From NCBI RefSeq assembly GCF_022637555.1, contig NZ_CP093342.1:1426001-1490000 (forward strand): a stretch of 64,000 nucleotides of DNA, given 5' to 3'. A program made the position numbers and the translations under genes. Below the pieces are notes generated by a model that was not told the DNA's origin, ran no database searches, and was given only the letters and a program-made list of their open reading frames with translations. Positions 40,699 to 48,837 of the stretch are shown here, in pieces (position 1 is the first letter of the stretch; the number at the start of each line of letters is the position of its first letter). This DNA comes from Microbacterium sp. H1-D42. Lineage in GTDB: Bacteria > Actinomycetota > Actinomycetes > Actinomycetales > Microbacteriaceae.

Positions 40699-41874
40699 TC
40701 ATCGGCAGGATGCCGCGGCTGCCTGCATGTCCTTCGAGGGAACGCCGTACTCATCGGCGCCGGACTCGTACGCGGAGTAGCCCCAGCTCATCGCCCAGGC
40801 CGTCGCCCACTGCTCGTTGGCCGGTTGGCGCTCCCAGTCGAACTTCTCGTAGCACTTCGCTGAGATCGAATGACCGACCTCGTGGGCGACGAGCGAGCGC
40901 ATCCGATCGCTCGGCCAGTACCTGGCGACTGAGTTCGTGAGCGTGATGTGCGACGTGCCGCCGTCTTCGCTGTCCCACGTCGCCGTACCGGCAGCGGAGT
41001 CGCCGGCCCCCTGCCCGAGCAGGCTCTCGGTCCAGACGAACTCCAGGAGCACGCCACCGGAGAGTGAGCGGGCGTACGTCTCGGCCTTGCGGCGTGCATC
41101 GAAGAGCGGTCCCGCCTTGGCCGCGCGCTCCGCCTTCGCAGAGGCCTGCACGGCGATCACCGCCTTGTCGAGCTCGAGAAGCATGTCGGATGCGCCCTCA
41201 TTGAAGCGCGATTCCTGTTGGACGCTGTCCGCCGCCTTGCGCAGGGCGATGACGGGCGCGAAGCGCGCCTCCACCGTCGCGGCCTCGATCGCCGGGACGG
41301 CCTCGTTCGCGGAGCGGAGTATCCCAGTGCCCAACTCGGTCAGATCCTTCGTCGTGCCGCTCAGCGATCGAGCCGCCGACTCCTGGGCGTCGGTGCGGTC
41401 ATCGAGCGCGGCTGTGCCCTCGCGCAGGTCGGATGCCGCGGGGAAGAGCTCCCACGCGGGCAGTGGCTTCGCGTTCGGCGTCGAAGGGGCAGTGAGTCCG
41501 ATTGCCGCTGCGTCGTCGCGTTCCTGCGCCAGCCCCGCGGCTGCCTCGCCGAGCGCCTTGCGGTCTGCGTCGCTGAGGAGTTCGGGTGACGTGACGCCGT
41601 CCACCGCTATCGCGGCGTCGGTGATGCCGCCTGCGTAGTCCATCGTCTCGGACAGCGTGAGTGTGGCGGGCTCGGCCGCCTCACGGGACTGCAGGAATGC
41701 CGCCTCGGCATCGTCGTAGTCGAGGTTCGCCCACAGCTGCACGCCGCCGCAGACGAGACCTGCCAGCACGACTGCGCCGGTCGCCCAGATCCACCCTCGG
41801 CGACGGCGACGTCTGACCGGCGCGGGAGACTCGGTCTCGTATGCGACCGGCTGCTCCGGCGTCGTGTCCTCCAT
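40699..41874 (-). CDS. Membrane-anchored HExxH protein, unknown function
   Basis: 391-residue protein with no family I can name. A short cytoplasmic N-terminus ending in RRRRRR is followed by one membrane helix (about 28-49) and a long Ala-rich helical extracellular domain (about 50-290). A C-terminal domain contains LVAHEVGHS (about 332-340), a zinc-protease-type HExxH, with a possible third ligand in a downstream Glu (ADEYG). Cys residues in SAKCYEKF and at the C-terminal ASCR could form a disulfide. The layout suggests an envelope-associated metallopeptidase or a degenerate one. Start at 41874 chosen because it gives the basic anchor; no clear Shine-Dalgarno. Confidence 0.72.
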   Translation of the reverse strand: MEDTTPEQPVAYETESPAPVRRRRRRGWIWATGAVVLAGLVCGGVQLWANLDYDDAEAAFLQSREAAEPATLTLSETMDYAGGITDAAIAVDGVTSPELLSDADRKALGEAAAGLAQERDDAAAIGLTAPSTPNAKPLPAWELFPAASDLREGTAALDDRTDAQESAARSLSGTTKDLTELGTGILRSANEAVPAIEAATVEARFAPVIALRKAADSVQQESRFNEGASDMLLELDKAVIAVQASAKAERAAKAGPLFDARRKAETYARSLSGGVLLEFVWTESLLGQGAGDSAAGTATWDSEDGGTSHITLTNSVARYWPSDRMRSLVAHEVGHSISAKCYEKFDWERQPANEQWATAWAMSWGYSAYESGADEYGVPSKDMQAAAASCR

Positions 41875-41919
41875 GCGCAGATCATCGCATAAGCCGCAGG
41901 GCGACACGCACGGAATGAA

Positions 41920-41949
41920 CAAGGCCCCCGCCGTCTGGCGAGGGCCTTG
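41920..41949 (-). terminator. Terminator downstream of tRNA-Gly
   Basis: Stem CAAGGCCCxCGCC/GGCGxGGGCCTTG with one mismatch and loop GTCT, followed on the minus strand by TTCATTCCG. Placed 5 bases beyond the tRNA 3' end. Confidence 0.75.
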
Positions 41950-41954
41950 CAAGG

Positions 41955-42028
41955 TGGAGGGGCTGACGAGAATCGAACTCGCATCATCTGTTTGGAAGAC
42001 AGAGGCTTTACCACTAAGCTACAGCCCC
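41955..42028 (-). tRNA. tRNA-Gly (anticodon TCC)
   Basis: 74-nt tRNA with encoded CCA, read on the minus strand. Acceptor stem GGGGCTG/CAGCCCC is perfect, D stem GCTT/AAGC, anticodon stem TCTGT/ACAGA around loop CTTCCAA (anticodon TCC), and T arm CGAGTTCGATTCTCG. TATGCT on the minus strand at 42063-42068 is a plausible -10. A terminator follows. Confidence 0.96.
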
Positions 42029-42093
42029 GCGAACGCTCCGCTGAGTGGGGCGCCTCGTAAAGCATAGCGGACAGATCCGGTTCTCCCGTCCGT

Positions 42094-42099
42094 TAGACT
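42094..42099 (+). promoter_or_regulatory. -10 box upstream of tRNA-Pro
   Basis: TAGACT 32 bases upstream of the mature tRNA-Pro 5' end. It is back to back with the tRNA-Gly promoter, so the two tRNAs are transcribed divergently from the 103-bp spacer. Confidence 0.5.
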
Positions 42100-42131
42100 C
42101 GTGGAGGCCGTTCCCGTGCGCGGGTTCAAGC

Positions 42132-42208
42132 CGGGGCGTAGCTCAGCTTGGTAGAGCGCCCGCTTTGGGAGCGGGAGGTCGCAGGTTCAAATCCTGTCGC
42201 CCCGACCA
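42132..42208 (+). tRNA. tRNA-Pro (anticodon TGG)
   Basis: 77-nt tRNA with encoded CCA. Acceptor stem CGGGGCG/CGCCCCG, D stem GCTC/GAGC, anticodon stem CCCGC/GCGGG with loop TTTGGGA (anticodon TGG), T arm GCAGGTTCAAATCCTGT. tig starts 58 bases downstream with no clear terminator in between. Confidence 0.97.
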
Positions 42209-42266
42209 CGGCATCCGACTTCACGACCGCGCCGTTCGTGCGGAAACCACAAGGAGAAACACCAGC

Positions 42267-43736
42267 ATGGCCAACAGCACCGTCGAGAAGCTTTCCCCGA
42301 CTCGGGTCAAGCTCACCATCACGGTCACCCCCGAGGACCTGAAGCCCAGCATCGCGCACGCCTACGAGCACATCGCTCAGGACGTGCAGATCCCCGGCTT
42401 CCGCAAGGGCAAGGTTCCGGCTCCGATCATCGACCAGCGCGTCGGCCGTGGTGCGGTCATCGAGCACGCCGTCAACGAGGCGCTCGACCGCTTCTTCCGT
42501 GAGGCCGCTGCCGAGCACAACGTGCGTGTCGTCGGTCGCCCCGCTGCCGACATCACCCAGTGGCCGAACGAGAAGGACTTCTCCGGCGATCTGCTCGTCG
42601 ACGTCGAGGTCGACGTGCGCCCCGACATCGAGCTGCCGAACCTCGCAGACGTCACCATCACTGTCGACGCGCTCGCCGCAGACGACGCCGCCCTGGACGC
42701 AGAGCTCGACGAGCTGCGCGCCCGCTTCGGCACCCTGATCCCCGTTGACCGTCCGGCCGCGAACGGCGACTTCGTCGAGCTCGACCTCGTCGCCAGCATC
42801 GACGGCACCGAGATCGACCGCGCTGACGGCGTCTCGTACGAGATCGGCTCCGGCCAGCTGCTCGAGGGAATCGATGAGGCCCTCGACTCGCTCACCGCAG
42901 GCGAGGAGACCACGTTCCGCTCGACGCTCGTCGGCGGTGACCACGCCGGTGAGGACGCCGAGGTGGCCGTCACGCTGAAGGCTGTCAAGGAGCGCGAGCT
43001 TCCTGAGGCCGACGACGACTTCGCGCAGATGGCATCCGAGTTCGACACGATCGCCGAGCTGCGCGACAGCCTCGTCGAGCGCGTCGCCCAGCAGGGTGTC
43101 TTCACGCAGGGCGCTGCTGCGCGCGACCAGCTCATCGAGACGCTGCTCGAGCAGGTCGAGATCCCGGTCCCGCCGCAGCTCATCGAGGACGAGGTGCACA
43201 ACCACCTCGAGTCCGAGAACCGTCTCGAGGACGACGAGCACCGTGCCGAGGTCACCGAGGCGAGCGAGAAGCAGTTCCGCACGCAGGTGCTGCTCGACGC
43301 CATCGCCGAGGATGCCAACGTGCAGGTCTCGCAGGAGGAGCTCAGCCAGTACCTCATCCAGTCGGCAGCGCAGTACGGCATGCAGCCGCAGGAGTTCGTC
43401 GAGGCACTGCAGGGTGCCGGCCAGCTGCAGTCGCTCGTCGGTGAGGTCGCCCGCAACAAGGCCCTCGCCGCCACGCTCGGCAAGGTGGCCATCGTCGACA
43501 GCAACGGCAAGGCCGTCGACCTGTCGGAGTTCATCGGCGACGCCGAGGACGAGGACGCCTCCGCCGAGGACGAGGACGCCTCCGCCGAGGAGGCCCCGGT
43601 CGAGGAGAAGCCGGCCAAGAAGGCTCCGGCCAAGAAGGCCGCCGCCAAGAAGGACGCCGACGCGGAGGGCGAGAAGAAGCCCGCCGCGAAGAAGGCTCCG
43701 GCGAAGAAGAAGGCTACGGGCGAAGCGGCGCACTGA
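42267..43736 (+). CDS. tig: Trigger factor with histone-like Lys/Ala tail
   Basis: 489-residue ribosome-associated chaperone. Ribosome-binding domain with GFRKGKVP (about 44-51; the signature is GxFRxGxxP), PPIase (FKBP-like) domain (about 150-240) and helical C-terminal domain (about 255-425). After residue about 430 comes a low-complexity acidic part ([16 protein letters not shown]) and a Lys/Ala/Pro tail ([15 protein letters not shown]). E. coli Tig is 432 residues and lacks this tail. ATG 42267 with AAGGAG about ten bases upstream. Confidence 0.95.
   Translation: MANSTVEKLSPTRVKLTITVTPEDLKPSIAHAYEHIAQDVQIPGFRKGKVPAPIIDQRVGRGAVIEHAVNEALDRFFREAAAEHNVRVVGRPAADITQWPNEKDFSGDLLVDVEVDVRPDIELPNLADVTITVDALAADDAALDAELDELRARFGTLIPVDRPAANGDFVELDLVASIDGTEIDRADGVSYEIGSGQLLEGIDEALDSLTAGEETTFRSTLVGGDHAGEDAEVAVTLKAVKERELPEADDDFAQMASEFDTIAELRDSLVERVAQQGVFTQGAAARDQLIETLLEQVEIPVPPQLIEDEVHNHLESENRLEDDEHRAEVTEASEKQFRTQVLLDAIAEDANVQVSQEELSQYLIQSAAQYGMQPQEFVEALQGAGQLQSLVGEVARNKALAATLGKVAIVDSNGKAVDLSEFIGDAEDEDASAEDEDASAEEAPVEEKPAKKAPAKKAAAKKDADAEGEKKPAAKKAPAKKKATGEAAH
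43545..43586 (+). repeat. 21-bp tandem duplication inside tig
   Basis: Two identical 21-bp units (43545-43565 and 43566-43586), encoding the doubled EDEDASA peptide in the acidic linker. In-frame, so it only lengthens the linker; likely a recent slippage duplication. Confidence 0.9.
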
Positions 43737-43796
43737 GCGAGCGAAGCGAGTCGAAGCGAAGGACGACGCCGACAAGGCCGAGTGATCGACGCTCAT

Positions 43797-43836
43797 TGAC
43801 AAGGGGGCGGATGCTGCGGCATCCGCCCCTTCGTCG
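43797..43836. terminator. Terminator after tig
   Basis: GACAAGGGG-type stem with one bulged G (arms near 43797-43813 and 43820-43836; core GGCGGATG/CATCCGCC), ending in TCGTCGTCT. Lies 60 bases past the tig stop. Confidence 0.7.
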
Positions 43837-43860
43837 TCTCCGCACCCCGCCACGCTGATA

Positions 43861-43874
43861 TGCCTACGGCGAAC
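43861..43874. promoter_or_regulatory. Candidate ClgR activator site upstream of clpP1
   Basis: TGCCTACGGCGAAC matches the actinobacterial ClgR core as I recall it (CGCYNANRGCGWWS) at every fixed position except the first. It lies about 34 bp upstream of TAGATT (43902-43907), the likely clpP1 -10, a position typical for an activator. ClgR is known to activate clpP1P2 in Corynebacterium, Streptomyces and Mycobacterium. Confidence 0.5.
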
Positions 43875-43939
43875 ACGGGCGAAGCGCGATCCGCCCGCCG
43901 GTAGATTCGAATCACCGAAACACGGAAACAGGAGCTGAC

Positions 43940-44530
43940 ATGGCTGAACCACTGATGGCGACAAGCGTCTTCGACAGGCTGCTGAAGGATCGCATCATCT
44001 GGCTGGGCTCTGAGGTGCGCGATGAGAACGCGAATGAGATCTGCGCGAAGATCCTCCTTCTCGCCGCCGAGGATCCCGAGAAGGACATCTACCTCTACAT
44101 CAACTCGCCCGGTGGCTCGATCACCGCGGGCATGGCGATCTACGACACCATGCAGTTCGTCCCGAACGACATCGTCACGGTGGGCATCGGCATGGCGGCC
44201 TCGATGGGGCAGCTGCTGCTGACCAGCGGCACCAAGGGCAAGCGCTACATCACCCCGAACGCCCGCGTTCTGCTGCACCAGCCGCATGGTGGCTTCGGCG
44301 GCACGTCGAGCGACATCCAGACCCAGGCCCAGCTCATCCTCTCGATGAAGCGCCGCCTCGCCGAGATCACGGCGGGCCAGACCGGCAAGACGGTCGAGCA
44401 GATCAACGAGGACGGCGACCGGGACCGCTGGTTCACGGCCGATGAGGCCCTCGAGTACGGATTCGTCGACCACATCCGCGAGCACGCCAGTGACGTGCAC
44501 GGCGGCGGCGGCACCGGCGCGGACAAGTAA
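43940..44530 (+). CDS. clpP1: ATP-dependent Clp protease proteolytic subunit 1
   Basis: 196-residue serine protease subunit. Catalytic Ser in [14 protein letters not shown], His in [12 protein letters not shown] and Asp in the [10 protein letters not shown] segment are present. Forms a mixed tetradecamer with ClpP2 in actinobacteria and works with ClpX or ClpC. ATG 43940 has CAGGAG nearby; 16 bases separate it from clpP2. Confidence 0.95.
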   Translation: MAEPLMATSVFDRLLKDRIIWLGSEVRDENANEICAKILLLAAEDPEKDIYLYINSPGGSITAGMAIYDTMQFVPNDIVTVGIGMAASMGQLLLTSGTKGKRYITPNARVLLHQPHGGFGGTSSDIQTQAQLILSMKRRLAEITAGQTGKTVEQINEDGDRDRWFTADEALEYGFVDHIREHASDVHGGGGTGADK

Positions 44531-44546
44531 AGGCAGGAAGACACCT

Positions 44547-45188
44547 ATGTACACCCCCACGTTCCGCGCCGCCGGCAACCTGCCCTCCAGCCGCTACGTG
44601 CTGCCGCAGTTCGAGGAGCGCACGGCATACGGCTTCAAGCGTCAGGACCCGTACAACAAGCTGTTCGAAGACCGCGTGATCTTCCTCGGCGTGCAGGTCG
44701 ATGATGCGTCCGCCGACGATGTCATGGCTCAGCTGCTCGTGCTCGAGAGCCAGGACGCCGAGCGCGACATCACCATGTACATCAACTCGCCCGGTGGCTC
44801 GTTCACGGCGATGACGGCGATCTACGACACCATGCAGTACGTGGCGCCGCACATCCAGACCGTCGTGCTCGGCCAGGCGGCGTCCGCGGCGTCCGTGCTG
44901 CTCGCCGCTGGCGCACCGGGCAAGCGTCTCGCACTGCCCAACGCCCGCGTGCTCATGCACCAGCCGGCGATGGGTGAGGCCGGCCAGGGTCAGGCATCCG
45001 ATATCGAGATCCAGGCCGCTGAGATCCTGCGCATGCGCACCTGGCTCGAAGAGACCATGGCCCGGCACACGGGCCAGGCGGTCGAGAAGGTCCACAAGGA
45101 CATCGACCGCGACAAGATCCTCTCGGCGCAGGAAGCGCTCGAGTACGGTGTCGTCGATCAGGTGCTCACCTCGCGCAAGCGCGGCTGA
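44547..45188 (+). CDS. clpP2: ATP-dependent Clp protease proteolytic subunit 2
   Basis: 213-residue partner of ClpP1. Ser in [14 protein letters not shown], His in [16 protein letters not shown] and Asp in DIDRDKIL. The N-terminal extension ([29 protein letters not shown]), longer than in ClpP1, is typical of ClpP2 propeptides. ATG 44547 with GGCAGGAAG eight bases upstream. Operon with clpP1; clpX lies 4.6 kb downstream, interrupted by the deoxyribose operon. Confidence 0.95.
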   Translation: MYTPTFRAAGNLPSSRYVLPQFEERTAYGFKRQDPYNKLFEDRVIFLGVQVDDASADDVMAQLLVLESQDAERDITMYINSPGGSFTAMTAIYDTMQYVAPHIQTVVLGQAASAASVLLAAGAPGKRLALPNARVLMHQPAMGEAGQGQASDIEIQAAEILRMRTWLEETMARHTGQAVEKVHKDIDRDKILSAQEALEYGVVDQVLTSRKRG

Positions 45189-45200
45189 CACTGCGCGTCA

Positions 45201-45232
45201 GAAGGCGGTCCGGCATCTGCCGGGCCGCCTTC
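45201..45232 (+). terminator. Terminator after clpP2
   Basis: 15-bp stem with one G-U pair (45201-45215 with 45218-45232), apex CATCTG. Follows the clpP2 stop by 12 bases. Confidence 0.8.
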
Positions 45233-45248
45233 TGCGTGCGCGCCTGCG

Positions 45249-45313
45249 GCGGGAATGTGCGCCTGGCGCGGAAGGATCAATGTCATACGCCCGCGGGAGG
45301 CGTACATTCCCGC
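45249..45313. promoter_or_regulatory. Long inverted repeat upstream of the SorC gene
   Basis: Arms 45249-45263 and 45299-45313 match at 14 of 15 positions, 35 bases apart; the right arm overlaps a second inverted repeat TACGCC-N7-GGCGTA (45286-45304). Together with the palindrome at 45384 these are the only symmetric elements in this spacer. Possibly the regulator's distal binding site; could also be a structural remnant. Confidence 0.35.
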
Positions 45314-45383
45314 GCAAAGCGCCCGCCGCAAACCTGATGCGCGTCGCGTATGACCAACGGATGCGCAGCGCGCCAGAATCCAC

Positions 45384-45397
45384 TGCTCATATGAGCA
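45384..45397. promoter_or_regulatory. Perfect 14-bp palindrome, candidate SorC operator
   Basis: TGCTCATATGAGCA, located 55 bp upstream of the SorC-family start and about 30 bp from TAAGCT (45425-45430), a possible -10. Symmetric AT-centred sequences of this kind fit helix-turn-helix repressors of the DeoR/SorC class. Confidence 0.5.
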
Positions 45398-45451
45398 GAA
45401 TCGTGCGCGAACGTCGGTTCCCTTCTAAGCTGGATGCGAGAGGAGGATGCC

Positions 45452-46387
45452 ATGGACGACGATCTGCTGATGGTGCGCGTAGCCGAGCTCTCATACGACG
45501 AGAACAAGACGCAGGACGAGATCGGCGCCCTTCTCGACATCTCCCGCTGGAAGGTCGGCCGTCTGCTCGTGCAGGCCCGCGAGCGCGGCATCGTGCGCAT
45601 CGAGATCGTGCACCCTCGCGCCCGCCGGCTCGGCCTCGAACGAGCGCTCACCGAGCGCTATGGCCTGAAGGATGCCGTCGTCGTGCCCGCATCCGATGAG
45701 CCTGACCTGCTGCTCGACCGCGTCGCCGCGGCGGCCGCTGACCTGCTCACGGCGCTGCGCCCGGTTCCTCGGGTGCTCGCCGTCAGCTGGGGGCGCACAC
45801 TCACCGCCGTCGCCGACGCGCTGCCGAAGGGCTGGACCACCGGTGTCACCGTCGTGCAGGCCAACGGGGGAGTGAGCCTGAACCGCCGTTCCGGCGGTGC
45901 GGCATCGGTCGCCGTCACCATGGCCGAGCGGGGCGGCGGGCAGGCCGTGCTGCTGCCCAGTCCCGCGATCCTGGAACGCATCGAGACCAAGCAGGCCATC
46001 GAGGCTGACCGCACCATCGCTGCCATCCTCGACCAGGCTGCGCACGCGAACACCTTCCTGTTCACCGCGGGCCCGTGCGATCCAGCATCCGCCCACGTCG
46101 AGAACGGCTACCTCAGCACTGCCGACATCACCGAGCTCGCCGGACGCGGAGCGGTCGGCGACGTGCTCGGCCGCTACATCGACGCCGATGGCAACATCGT
46201 CGACCCGCAACTCGACGCCCGCACCGTCGGCGTCGCCCTTGACCAGGTGCGATTCGCACCTCGATCGATCTTCGTCACCGCCGGCGCCCCCAAGCACGAC
46301 ATCGCGCGTACAGTCGTCAGCAACGGGCTGTGCAGCGTCGTGGTGACAGACGAATCCACAGCACAAGCACTCTTGGAGGAGATGTGA
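45452..46387 (+). CDS. SorC-family sugar-binding transcriptional regulator
   Basis: 311-residue regulator of the deoxyribose operon. N-terminal HTH (about 10-48; DENKTQDEIGALLDISRWKVGRLL), then a SorC sugar-phosphate-binding domain (VLAVSWGRTLTAVADALP; LSTADITELAGRGAVGDVLGRYID; VALDQVRFAPRSIFVTAGAPKHDIARTVV). Homologous to Bacillus DeoR, whose effector is deoxyribose-5-phosphate, so that is the expected ligand here. ATG 45452 has AGGAGG six bases upstream. Its stop overlaps deoC (GTGA), so it is autoregulated or co-regulated with it. Confidence 0.9.
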   Translation: MDDDLLMVRVAELSYDENKTQDEIGALLDISRWKVGRLLVQARERGIVRIEIVHPRARRLGLERALTERYGLKDAVVVPASDEPDLLLDRVAAAAADLLTALRPVPRVLAVSWGRTLTAVADALPKGWTTGVTVVQANGGVSLNRRSGGAASVAVTMAERGGGQAVLLPSPAILERIETKQAIEADRTIAAILDQAAHANTFLFTAGPCDPASAHVENGYLSTADITELAGRGAVGDVLGRYIDADGNIVDPQLDARTVGVALDQVRFAPRSIFVTAGAPKHDIARTVVSNGLCSVVVTDESTAQALLEEM

Positions 46388-47385
46388 CGACCACAGAACT
46401 GGCCCGCCGCACGGCGGTGGATGTGCTCGGCGGTGACCCCGACGACCAGACCCTGCGACGCTTCCTGCACGGCCTTCCCGGCGTCGACGCCGTCGGACTC
46501 GAGCAGCGCGCCGCCGGTCTCGGCACCCGCTCGATCAAGACCACGTCGAAGGCCTGGGCACTCGACAAGATCATCTCGCTCATCGACCTGACCACGCTCG
46601 AGGGTGCGGACACGGCGGGCAAGGTGCGATCGCTGGTGGCGAAGGCGAAGACCCCGGATGCCAGTGACCAGAGCACCCCGCTGGTCGCAGCCGTCTGCGT
46701 GTACGGCGACATGGTCGGCCACGCCGTCGAGGCGCTCGGCGCTCTGCACGGCGACCCCGACGACGGGCGCATCTCAGTTGCCGCCGTCGCGACTGCGTTC
46801 CCATCGGGGCGTGCATCGCTCGAGATCAAGCTGGCCGACACCGCGGATGCTGTCGCCGCCGGCGCCGACGAGATCGACATGGTCATCGACCGCGGAGCCT
46901 TCCTGGAGGGGCGCTACGGACTGGTCTTCGATCAGATCGCCCAGGTGAAGGAGGCCTGCCGCCGCGAGGACGGCACCTACGCTTCGCTGAAGGTCATCAT
47001 GGAGACCGGCGAGCTGAACACCTACGACAACATCAAGCGCGCATCGTGGCTGTCGATCCTCGCCGGCGGTGACTTCATCAAGACGTCCACCGGCAAGGTG
47101 CAGCCTGCAGCGACCCTGCCGACCACGCTGCTGATGCTCGAGACCGTGCGCGACTGGCATCGTGCGACAGGGGAGAAGATCGGCGTGAAGCCGGCCGGTG
47201 GCATCCGAACCTCCAAGGACGCCATCAAGTACCTGGTCACCGTCGCCGAGACGACGGGCGAGGAATGGCTGCAGCCGCACCTGTTCCGCTTCGGCGCATC
47301 GAGCCTGCTCAACGACGTGCTGCTGCAGCGCCAGAAGATCACCACCGGCCACTACTCCGGCCCCGACTACGTCACGATCGACTGA
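46384..47385 (+). CDS. deoC: Deoxyribose-phosphate aldolase
   Basis: 333-residue DeoC, cleaving 2-deoxyribose-5-phosphate to glyceraldehyde-3-phosphate and acetaldehyde. Schiff-base Lys in FIKTSTGKVQPAAT and the proton-relay Lys in GVKPAGGIRTSKDAI are visible, with EIDMVIDRGAFLEGRY. It is longer than the E. coli enzyme (259), in the large actinobacterial form with an N-terminal extension of about 60 residues. GTG 46384 with GGAGGAG just upstream in the regulator's end. Products feed glycolysis and the two ALDH proteins downstream. Confidence 0.95.
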   Translation: MTTTELARRTAVDVLGGDPDDQTLRRFLHGLPGVDAVGLEQRAAGLGTRSIKTTSKAWALDKIISLIDLTTLEGADTAGKVRSLVAKAKTPDASDQSTPLVAAVCVYGDMVGHAVEALGALHGDPDDGRISVAAVATAFPSGRASLEIKLADTADAVAAGADEIDMVIDRGAFLEGRYGLVFDQIAQVKEACRREDGTYASLKVIMETGELNTYDNIKRASWLSILAGGDFIKTSTGKVQPAATLPTTLLMLETVRDWHRATGEKIGVKPAGGIRTSKDAIKYLVTVAETTGEEWLQPHLFRFGASSLLNDVLLQRQKITTGHYSGPDYVTID

Positions 47386-47394
47386 GGACCCGAT

Positions 47395-48837
47395 ATGTCA
47401 TTCCTGGAATATGCTCCGGCACCGGAGTCGAAGGCGATCCTGAATCTCAAGGACAGCTACGGGCTGTTCATCGACGGGGAGTTCGTCGACGGGACGGGAT
47501 CCAGCTTCCACACCATCTCGCCGGCTGACGAGAGCAGCATCGCCGAGATCGCGTCCGCCTCGGACGAGGACATCGACCGCGCCGTCACTGCGGCCCGCCG
47601 CGCGCACGACAAGGTGTGGTCGAAGATGAGCGGCCGCGACCGCGGCAAGTACCTGTTCCGCATCGCGCGACTGGTGCAGGAACGCGCCCGTGAGCTGGCC
47701 GTGGCCGAGAGCCTCGACAACGGCAAGCCCATCAAGGAGAGCCGCGACGTGGATGTGCCACTGGTGGCATCCTGGTTCTTCTACTACGCGGGGTGGGCCG
47801 ACAAGCTCGACTACGCCGGCCTCGGAGCGAACCCGCGCGCCCTGGGAGTTGCCGGACAGATCATCCCCTGGAACTTCCCGCTGCTCATGCTGGCGTGGAA
47901 GATCGCCCCGGCTCTGGCAGCAGGCAACACGGTGGTGCTCAAGCCCGCCGAGACCACTCCGCTGACGGCACTGATCTTCGCCGAGATCGTGCAGCAGTCT
48001 GGCCTCCCCGCCGGTGTCGTGAACATCGTCACCGGCGCCGGTGCCACCGGGGCCACTCTGGTGCGACATGCTGATGTCGACAAGGTCGCCTTCACCGGCT
48101 CCACCGGCGTCGGCCGCAACATCGCCAAGGCGATCGCCGGCACCGACAAGCGGGTGACGCTCGAACTGGGCGGCAAGGCGGCGAACATCGTCTTCGATGA
48201 CGCGCCCATCGACCAGGCTGTCGAGGGCATCGTCAACGGCATCTTCTTCAACCAGGGGCACGTGTGCTGCGCGGGCAGCCGCCTGCTGGTGCAGGAGTCG
48301 ATCCACGACGAGGTCATCGATCGGCTCAAGCACCGCCTGTCGACACTGCGACTTGGCGACCCGCTCGACAAGAACACCGACATCGGAGCGATCAACTCGG
48401 CGGCGCAGCTGGAGCGCATCCGCGAACTGAGCGACATCGGCGAGGCCGAGGGCGCCGAGCGCTGGACAGCCGACTGCGTGATCCCCGACAAGGGCTTCTG
48501 GTTCGCACCGACGATCTTCACCGGCGTCGAGGCCTCGCACCGCATCGCCCGCGATGAGGTCTTCGGGCCGGTGCTGTCGGTGCTCACCTTCCGCACCCCC
48601 GCAGAGGCCATCGCCAAGGCCAACAACACCCCGTACGGCCTGTCGGCCGGCATCTGGAGCGACAAGGGTTCGCGGATCCTCGCCGTCGCCGATCGGCTGC
48701 GCGCCGGTGTGGTGTGGGCGAACACGTTCAACCGTTTCGACCCGTCGAGTCCGTTCGGCGGCTACAAGGAATCCGGCTACGGCCGGGAGGGCGGCCGCCA
48801 CGGCCTGACCGCGTACCTCAAGGGAGCATCGGCATGA
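47395..48837 (+). CDS. Aldehyde dehydrogenase
   Basis: 480-residue NAD-dependent aldehyde dehydrogenase. NAD site IIPWNFPLLMLAWKIAPALAAG, Lys/Glu of the fold (VLKPAETTPL), general base Glu in VTLELGGKAANI, and catalytic Cys in NQGHVCCAGSRL. In this operon the likely job is oxidation of the acetaldehyde made by DeoC. ATG 47395, ten bases after deoC. Its stop overlaps the truncated homologue by 4 bases (ATGA). Confidence 0.93.
   Translation: MSFLEYAPAPESKAILNLKDSYGLFIDGEFVDGTGSSFHTISPADESSIAEIASASDEDIDRAVTAARRAHDKVWSKMSGRDRGKYLFRIARLVQERARELAVAESLDNGKPIKESRDVDVPLVASWFFYYAGWADKLDYAGLGANPRALGVAGQIIPWNFPLLMLAWKIAPALAAGNTVVLKPAETTPLTALIFAEIVQQSGLPAGVVNIVTGAGATGATLVRHADVDKVAFTGSTGVGRNIAKAIAGTDKRVTLELGGKAANIVFDDAPIDQAVEGIVNGIFFNQGHVCCAGSRLLVQESIHDEVIDRLKHRLSTLRLGDPLDKNTDIGAINSAAQLERIRELSDIGEAEGAERWTADCVIPDKGFWFAPTIFTGVEASHRIARDEVFGPVLSVLTFRTPAEAIAKANNTPYGLSAGIWSDKGSRILAVADRLRAGVVWANTFNRFDPSSPFGGYKESGYGREGGRHGLTAYLKGASA

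Noticed and set aside
41955..42208. tRNA genes as integration site of a mobile island
   Set aside because: Flanking genes are housekeeping (rbpA, tig), no integrase and no duplicated tRNA 3' end seen.
43545..43586. Tandem units in tig as a possible CRISPR or VNTR locus
   Set aside because: Only two units with no spacers, in frame in a coding low-complexity tail; it is a simple duplication.
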